This document shows, piece after piece, positions 58,217-64,000 of a stretch of DNA of 64,000 bases. A program made the translations under genes and the position numbers. The stretch's first letter is position 1. Every line of letters begins with the position of its first letter. Source of the DNA: Saturnia japonica. Lineage: Eukaryota > Arthropoda > Insecta > Lepidoptera > Saturniidae. The notes beneath the pieces were generated by a model. That model saw nothing but the letters and a program-made list of their open reading frames with translations. It had not been told where the DNA came from and did no database searches. The stretch lies in assembly GCA_033032175.1 (NCBI GenBank), contig CM065307.1, positions 3,224,001-3,288,000 on the forward strand, in the 5' to 3' direction.

Positions 58217-61200
58217 TTAATGTAGGATATTTTTGTAGACTATATTAAAAGTTTTTCCATCGGGTGCAAATATATGTAAATTCCGCGCATTAGACACATG
58301 CGAACAGGCTACATATAGTTGACCATGAGAGAAGCATGGCCTTTCTAAATGCACTCCCGCTACCTGTAATGTCTGCCCTTGTGCTTTGTTTATAGTAACA
58401 GCATAGCTAAGCTTGACGGGAAACTTAACCCTTTTGAATTAGAATGGAAGGTCAGACGGAATAATTGGAATCCGAGGTATGATAACACTTTCTCCCTTAC
58501 CGACACCTGTTAAAATAGTAGCACCAAGTATATTCTGCCCCAATTTTGTTATCCGAAGCCTTGTTCCATTACATAGCCGAGGAGCATCTACATTTCGCAT
58601 AAGCATTACTGATACATTTAGTTTCAATTGAAGTTTATGCGACGGTACACCTGACAGTTCAAGTGAATTCAAAAACTCAACAGGATATGAAGTACTTAGT
58701 TCCGTATCCATAATTGTATCCATTGACAAATATTCCTTAATTTCTCCTTGCACCTCTACTTAAAATCTCGTTGTTGATCCTATTAACTACTTCATTTTTT
58801 GGTGCTAATATTGCTCTTTCGCACAACCACTGATCACTACTCAAATTTTGTTGCATTTCCGGAAATACATAAGCAATAAGATCCACATAATTTTCTACTA
58901 AATTACAAAATTCTATTGATAGTGATATATAACCTTTAGCGTCGACATCTAAACAACCATCACCAATTTTCAACAACATTTCTGCGTAAAGTTCCGAATC
59001 CACATCATTATGAAGATGCACTCTCATATTCGTTTTTAGGCTGAATTTTTCAACTCTCGACCATAAGCTTGATGATTTAATGCATGCTTCAATTTCATCT
59101 GCTGGTGTCCCCCTCTGAATGACTGGGAGGGTTTGTCGGAAATCACCAGCCAATAAAACTACCATTCCTCTCATTATATCTGTACTATTTCGCAAATCCT
59201 GAAGAGTCCGGTGTAAAGCTTCTATAGCCTTCTTATGAGACATTGTACTTTCATCCCACACTAAAAGCTTACATTCTCGTAGCATCCTACTTCGTGAACT
59301 ATTTTTACAGACATTACAATTGGGTGAATCTTCTTGTGCCAGATTCAATTGTAATTTTAAAGCGGAATGTGCCGTACGGGCGCCTCTTAATAGCGTCGCG
59401 GCAATACTCGAAGAAGCTACAGCAATTGCTATTTTTTGGTCTTTTCTGACGGACATTAATAATAGGTTAAGCAAAAAAGTTTTTCCGGTTCCTCCTGGTG
59501 CGTCGAAAAATAAGAGTCCACCATTGCCGGAGTCCATTTTACTTAATACTTGATTGAAAACATGATTTTGTTCTTGAATTAATTGAGGAACTAATTCTGC
59601 CACTTGATGTTGCAGTGCTATGAAATCATAATCTAGTTCTCGAGTAATTTCATTATTAATATCATCACTATTTTCTCGTCGAGGGCTTTGTATGCCAAAA
59701 TCATCTGATTTTTTTCCAACCATTGTAAAAACCTTGTTTCTATTAAAATTAGCGTTTTGTTGTAATTATGTTCGTTGAAAGTTATATCTGTATGTGCTTG
59801 CTGCAGTTGATGTAAAATATCTTCAGCCATATATTCTTTGCACTTATCCCAAAGAGTTTGAGGGTTAGAAAGACCGCAAAAATATAAAAAGCGTAGCGTA
59901 AAGTTCCCTGATTTTATCTGGCGATCGACATTGTACGGCTTCCTCCATAGGTTCGTCCCAATGATTATCATTTTCTAATAGTCGCCGAGCTTCACATGCT
60001 TCCCTGTATGTTTGACATTCCTGACCATTAACAATTTTAAGTTCTGTAAAGCTAGTTGGACCTCTAACATGATGTAATAACATACGCAGACAAAAGCATT
60101 CAAAATTTGTAACATGTACAGTGTAGACACGACCAAGAGCATCCAATGATTTTATCCCAGGTTGATTTTCAACAGGTGAACCTTGAATACGACGATGCCA
60201 TTCTGTTTTTGAGTTATTCCATGTATAATAACGGGGAACTTCAGAATACAATAATGTCCTTGCAAAAGTATCATTCTGACAAAGGTGGAAAGAGGCAGTC
60301 AGTGTGGTCTTAGGAGGAGATAAAATCCTGTCTTGAAAGGTATTTTCATCAAAAAAAAAAAAAACACGCTGTCCGTTTTCTAAGTGAACTGCAAGATGTG
60401 TAACAGTGGGATATCTTTCATGTAATGGAAAGCCAAGCAGCCGCCATGCTGCGTCATTGCTACTGACATATCTTCCTGCTTGATAAGTTTGTATTTCATT
60501 GAGGGTCTGTTGAACACCTTCATTACGCAGATTGAAGATCGCCTGATCGGTTCCTTTATTTATATACTTGCAAATATATTTAATAGCACGTACAGAATTG
60601 CAGGCTTCAACATTAATGTGGGCGTTGAATAATTTACACAAAATCAGCGAATAGGGCACAACCCAGCTATTATCAAAACTCTTTATTTCACCACTGCGAG
60701 TCAGAATGTCAACTTGTTTACCACCATCAGCAGGCGCCCTTCGTCTATATAACGGATAACCCTTATTATCGTGAACTGTTTCTCTAATCATTTCTCGAGG
60801 ATACTTTTTTGTACACTTGCCATTCTGCATGCAAGGTGATGCTGGATTGCGAGCTCCACAGGGACCGTGAATCATATTTTTAATAACCGTGTCGTACAGA
60901 TTTTTTTCTCCTACCGGATCTGGAATTTCAGCGCTAATTACGTTGTCAATTTGATTAGGAAGTAGCTTCTGTTTTAGCCAAATTAATATGTGCACATGTG
61001 GTAGACCTCGTTTCTGCCATTCAATGGAGTACATATGGCACTGGACATCTCCAAATACTTTTCTTTTTGTCACAACGTTCATTAACTTCTGAACCTTTAA
61101 ACGAAATACGCGGGCAACTATGTCATGTCGATCAGTGGGTTTTTGCCCAGGCATAAGCTCTTGAGTTACATCCTGCCACGAAGGATTACAGGTAAAAGTT

Positions 61201-62696
61201 ACGAAGAGGTCAGGCCTTCCGTAAGTTCGTACATAAGTAAAAGCGTCTTGAGTGTACTCATGCAGATAACGGGGACTATTCACAAAAGTGGACGGCAAAA
61301 TAACCATTTTGCCAATTTCGTTAGGTCTAATGTTATCATCTGCACTAATCGCATCTTGTAGATGTATGTAATTTTCAGATCGTAATTTTTTCTGGTTTAG
61401 AGAAATGTAACGAAGACGTTCGCTTTCGACTTTAATATACATATCTACCAAGAATTGATTGAAAAGTTGCCTTGTATGCAGAAGGAGATTGAAGTCTTGC
61501 TCTCGAAGCATTATGTAATACGCATAAAAGTCCATACAGGAAACTTTTTTATTTGGAATTGGCTGTTTCGTTGTTGGATTAACGACTGGAATATTGAAAT
61601 GATATCCTGATTCACCTTTACTGAAAATTAATGGATACTGCAAAGCATCATAAAATTTATGAGTATCAGCTACACGCTTTAGCGTATTATCATGTGCCTG
61701 TAACGCTATGTCTCGTGGAGAGCACGGGTCACCAGTAACCAAAACATCAACTTCATTGACCATTGGCGCATTATAACGCCTCTCATGGTCGCCACGGGGA
61801 GTTCGATCAGCATGAATGACAACTTTGTAATTATCTGAGGGCCAGTTGTCTATTGCACTATTAAAGATCTTCACTAAAACATTGTGGCTGCGTAACATTC
61901 GTTGGATTTTCAATACTGTTTCTCTTTCTACTCCTTCAATATATTGGCAACGACGGTTAACTTCATTTTGTTCATCACCCATAAAATACACCTGCAAAAA
62001 TGTATGCTGATCATTATTTTCTGGAAATAACGATCCAATCCGATGATATATCTGCCCTTTTACAGTAAAAGTTGGTGAGAATCCGGGCATTCTTATCTCT
62101 GTATCAACTCCAAAGGATGTCATTTGAAAGCAAGAGTTATACTTTCTTATTTAGCTTAAATATTGCTTTGACTCATCTGTAACACTTAACAATAAAGTTT
62201 TTAAAGGCTCTTCTGGTTCACTAAGTAAAGAAAGTGAAACTTTACCACTGGATCAGCACATTCCAACAGTTTCATCTTTCCATTTAAAAGCATCGCAATA
62301 ATGACATTTTTTATTCATTGAGCCAATAACAATCAAAGGATGATTATGATATTCAATTAAAGAATCATATTGAAATCCAGTATTATTAAATACCGACCAA
62401 TCTTTACGCATGAAATTTCGATGGCGCGTGGTCTGCATTTCAGCATTATGAATTCTTCTCGCCTGCGATTGTTCTGGTGTTTCTATCGCTCTTCTAGCTG
62501 CCTGCAGCGTAGCTTGTCTTTCTGAACGAAGTCGTGCCTGAAGAGAAGTTTCAGATGCTCTCATAATACTTTGTCGCTCTGCTTGCTGTTGACTTCTCAA
62601 CTCTGCTTGAACCGATGATTCTTGATTTCGTGCAACTTTTGCTGCACGGGCCCGCGAATAATTTTTGGATATATCAGATTTCCGCTTCCGAGGCAT
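58217..62696 (-). pseudogene. Broken Helitron Rep-helicase gene
   Basis: The product would nick, replicate and unwind DNA in rolling-circle transposition. The start is probably ATG at 62694-62696 (MPRKRKSDI). The N-terminal part has coiled Arg/Gln/Ala repeats and the CHYCDAFKW cysteine motif. Rep part (frame from 62123): PHVHI HUH motif near residue 376 and tyrosine pair KYICKY near 515-519. Helicase part (frame from 59723): APGGTGKT Walker A, LLVWDEST Walker B, AGDFRQTLPV; the last helicase motif TINKAQGQTL lies after the break at 58438. Lesions: TGA at 62253-62255, a TAA a little before 62123, frameshifts near 59870, 59740 and 58750, and TAA at about 58438. The frame returns to the original after the first pair of shifts. 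Catalytic residues are all still readable, so decay is moderate. Pif1-like helicase with no added endonuclease domain, so a classic Helitron, not a Helentron. Confidence 0.92.
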
Positions 62697-62839
62697 TTTT
62701 AAAGAAGAACAGAGTAAGAATTGAAACCAAAGAATAAGATTAAAACTAAATAATAGCATCTAACCACAAAAATGACATCTAACCTCAAAAATGACATCTA
62801 ACTTCAAAAATTCAGTTGACAAACAATTTTTTTATTTTT

Positions 62840-63004
62840 CATATATAAATTTTGATTTTTTTTAATAAAAAGTATCCTATGTTACTTTTAATACCTCCAA
62901 GAATATGTGTACAAAGTAAACAATTTTTTTTTCTTCATATAATTTTTTTTAATAAAAAGTATCTTATTTTACTTTTAATACCTCCAAGAATATGTGCACA
63001 AAGT
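62840..63004 (-). repeat. Internal duplication in the Helitron 5' region
   Basis: Two tandem copies (62840-62917 and 62936-63004) share TTTTAATAAAAAGTATC and TTTTAATACCTCCAAGAATA. They lie between the 5' terminus and the Rep gene. Confidence 0.8.
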
Positions 63005-63085
63005 TTCATGATGATCGGTTCAGTAGTTTTTTCGCGTGAAAGCGTAACAAACAAACTTACATTCACATTTATATATTAGTAGGGA

Positions 63086-63667
63086 TGTACAGATTTCAAC
63101 TCTTTACTATTTGATTATAAGTATAGATTGCATACCTTAGATCATACAAGTTATAAAGCAATAAACAATGTCTGTGTAAAGTTAGGTGGCCTTATTATCA
63201 CTTACAGAAATTTCTTCCAGGCATATATTATATGAAGCCGATAATATCTAAATTAAAGTCAAATTTATGGTAGCAAATACACACAAACACTATATGCAAC
63301 ACAATTAAATAAATATATAAACATTTTTTTTTTTACAAAGAAGTATATATAGGAAAAATACATTTAATAATATCAATATTATAAATTAGGTGAACATTTA
63401 CATGCACATTAAATAGAATTAGCATATACAAAGCATGAAATAAATACTATTTAAAACTAGTAAATAAACACTTACTGGTACTTGTTATGTAGTATGAATA
63501 TTATATATTTCCTGAATGAGAATAATTGGAAATTGATAACCAAACAATTAATGTTATCAGTTGTAAATTCAACAAAATATATGAATAAACTTTTTTAAAT
63601 ATCATTCAAATTTACCTTGGCTTTAGTTGCAATTAATTAATTGAGAATACATTTTAATGACAGGCCT
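63086..63667. other. Unassigned AT-rich stretch
   Basis: No gene or repeat recognised. Confidence 0.45.
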
Positions 63668-63780
63668 TATGGTACAGTTGTAGTAAGCCTTACTATTGAG
63701 CCGAGAGGTCGCAGGTTCAATCCCTGCCCATGACTGACTTTTGTCTGAGGAACTTAATTGTCAGTGTGTGTCTGGGTGTT
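63668..63780 (+). mobile_element. tRNA-derived SINE of a second family
   Basis: Head TATGGTACAGTTGTAGTAAG with B box GCAGGTTCAATCCCTGCCC at 63711-63729, then TTTTGTCTGAGGAACTTAAT. Different from S1. Ends at a T-rich junction with family E. Confidence 0.6.
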
Positions 63781-63855
63781 TTTTTTGGAACTAACTATAC
63801 TATTAGCTTTAAGGACCCTGAAGCTCCAGACTGCCTTTACAGCTCCATCGGGCTT
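63781..63855 (-). repeat. Family E retroposon, 3' end fragment
   Basis: TTGGAACTAACTATACTATT, AGCTTTAAGGACCC and CTTTACAGCTCCATCGGGCT: a diverged reverse copy of the family E terminus. Confidence 0.5.
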
Positions 63856-63874
63856 GGCGTCTGGATGTTATTTA

Positions 63875-64000
63875 TCTAAATAATATGTGAAGCAAAAACT
63901 TTATACCCTTTTTTAAACATTTTGTGTGAACGGAAGACTGTGAGATTTGGCATGATTAAAGTTTATATGGAGATGGAGTGCAGAAAGCTAAAATTTATTA
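63875..64000 (+). mobile_element. Non-autonomous Helitron family C, runs off the window
   Basis: A|TCTAAATAATATGTGAAGC gives a clean 5' TC with flanking A, followed by GTGTGAACGGAAGACTGTGA and AAAGTTTATATGGAG. Best view of the family C 5' terminus. Confidence 0.75.

Larger units (their letters stand above)
57953..63085 (-). mobile_element. Full-length Helitron with both termini
   Basis: Read on the minus strand: flanking A, then TCCCTACTAATATATAAATG (5' end at 63085) ... GAAGCCGCGGGTAAAAGCTAG (3' end at 57953), then flanking T. TC start, CTAG end and A/T insertion site are the Helitron signature, and the GC-rich segment before CTAG can form the usual hairpin. 5133 bp. It carries one Rep-helicase gene, broken in several places. 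Its last 25 bp resemble family A 3' ends; its 5' end differs. Confidence 0.92.

Noticed and set aside
57953..63085. Helentron or Pif1 host helicase gene
   Set aside because: No endonuclease domain, and canonical TC/CTAG ends with A/T flanks enclose the gene, so it is a classic Helitron and not a host helicase.

Overview
The window is eukaryotic, AT-rich and almost entirely non-coding. It looks like a piece of a moth or butterfly (Lepidoptera) chromosome. The evidence is a spliced exon of an SLC22-type transporter and a dense layering of insect transposon families typical of Lepidoptera: Helitrons with CTAG ends, tRNA-derived SINEs, mariner, and LOA-, R1-, RTE- and jockey/CR1-like LINEs. Nothing prokaryotic is present (no operons, CRISPR array or Shine-Dalgarno sites).

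Host gene content is very small. The one convincing host coding segment is a 230-bp internal exon on the minus strand at 2004-2233 with good splice sites. It encodes the N-terminal cytoplasmic stretch and first membrane helix of an organic-cation-transporter-like protein. Much of the window could therefore lie in an upstream intron or the 5' flank of that gene. A second, speculative host signal is a plus-strand pair of possible exons at 55626-55674 and 57112-57219, the latter ending in a short start-codon exon just before a Helitron insertion.

Layout: 1-11 kb holds the transporter exon, LINE 3' fragments, a hAT-type MITE with an 8-bp duplication, SINEs and a Helitron with a SINE inside it. 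11.5-14.6 kb holds a multi-armed foldback structure and a non-autonomous Helitron with a broken mariner inside it. 16.7-18.0 kb is a 125-bp tandem array. 18-36 kb is a mosaic of Helitrons, TIR MITEs and a poly(A)-tailed retroposon family, one copy of which has a 14-bp target duplication. 36-45 kb holds a second foldback carrying a 50-bp hAT-like insert, R1 and RTE fragments, adjacent Helitrons and a decayed mariner. 46.5-52.5 kb is a nearly full-length LOA-like LINE, apparently nested between LTR-like repeats. 53-58 kb is mostly unassigned. 57953-63085 is a complete-ended Helitron whose Rep-helicase gene is broken by frameshifts and stops.

The window is best read as a record of transposon succession: autonomous elements (Helitron, LOA, mariner) now mutated, and short derivatives that share their ends. 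I found no clearly new biological system. The items most worth checking are the poly(A)-tailed retroposon family, the intact-ended Helitron and its end-sharing derivatives, the LOA element with one stop codon per ORF, the 50-bp hAT-like insert, and the candidate host exons. All family names rest on motif reading without a database search.
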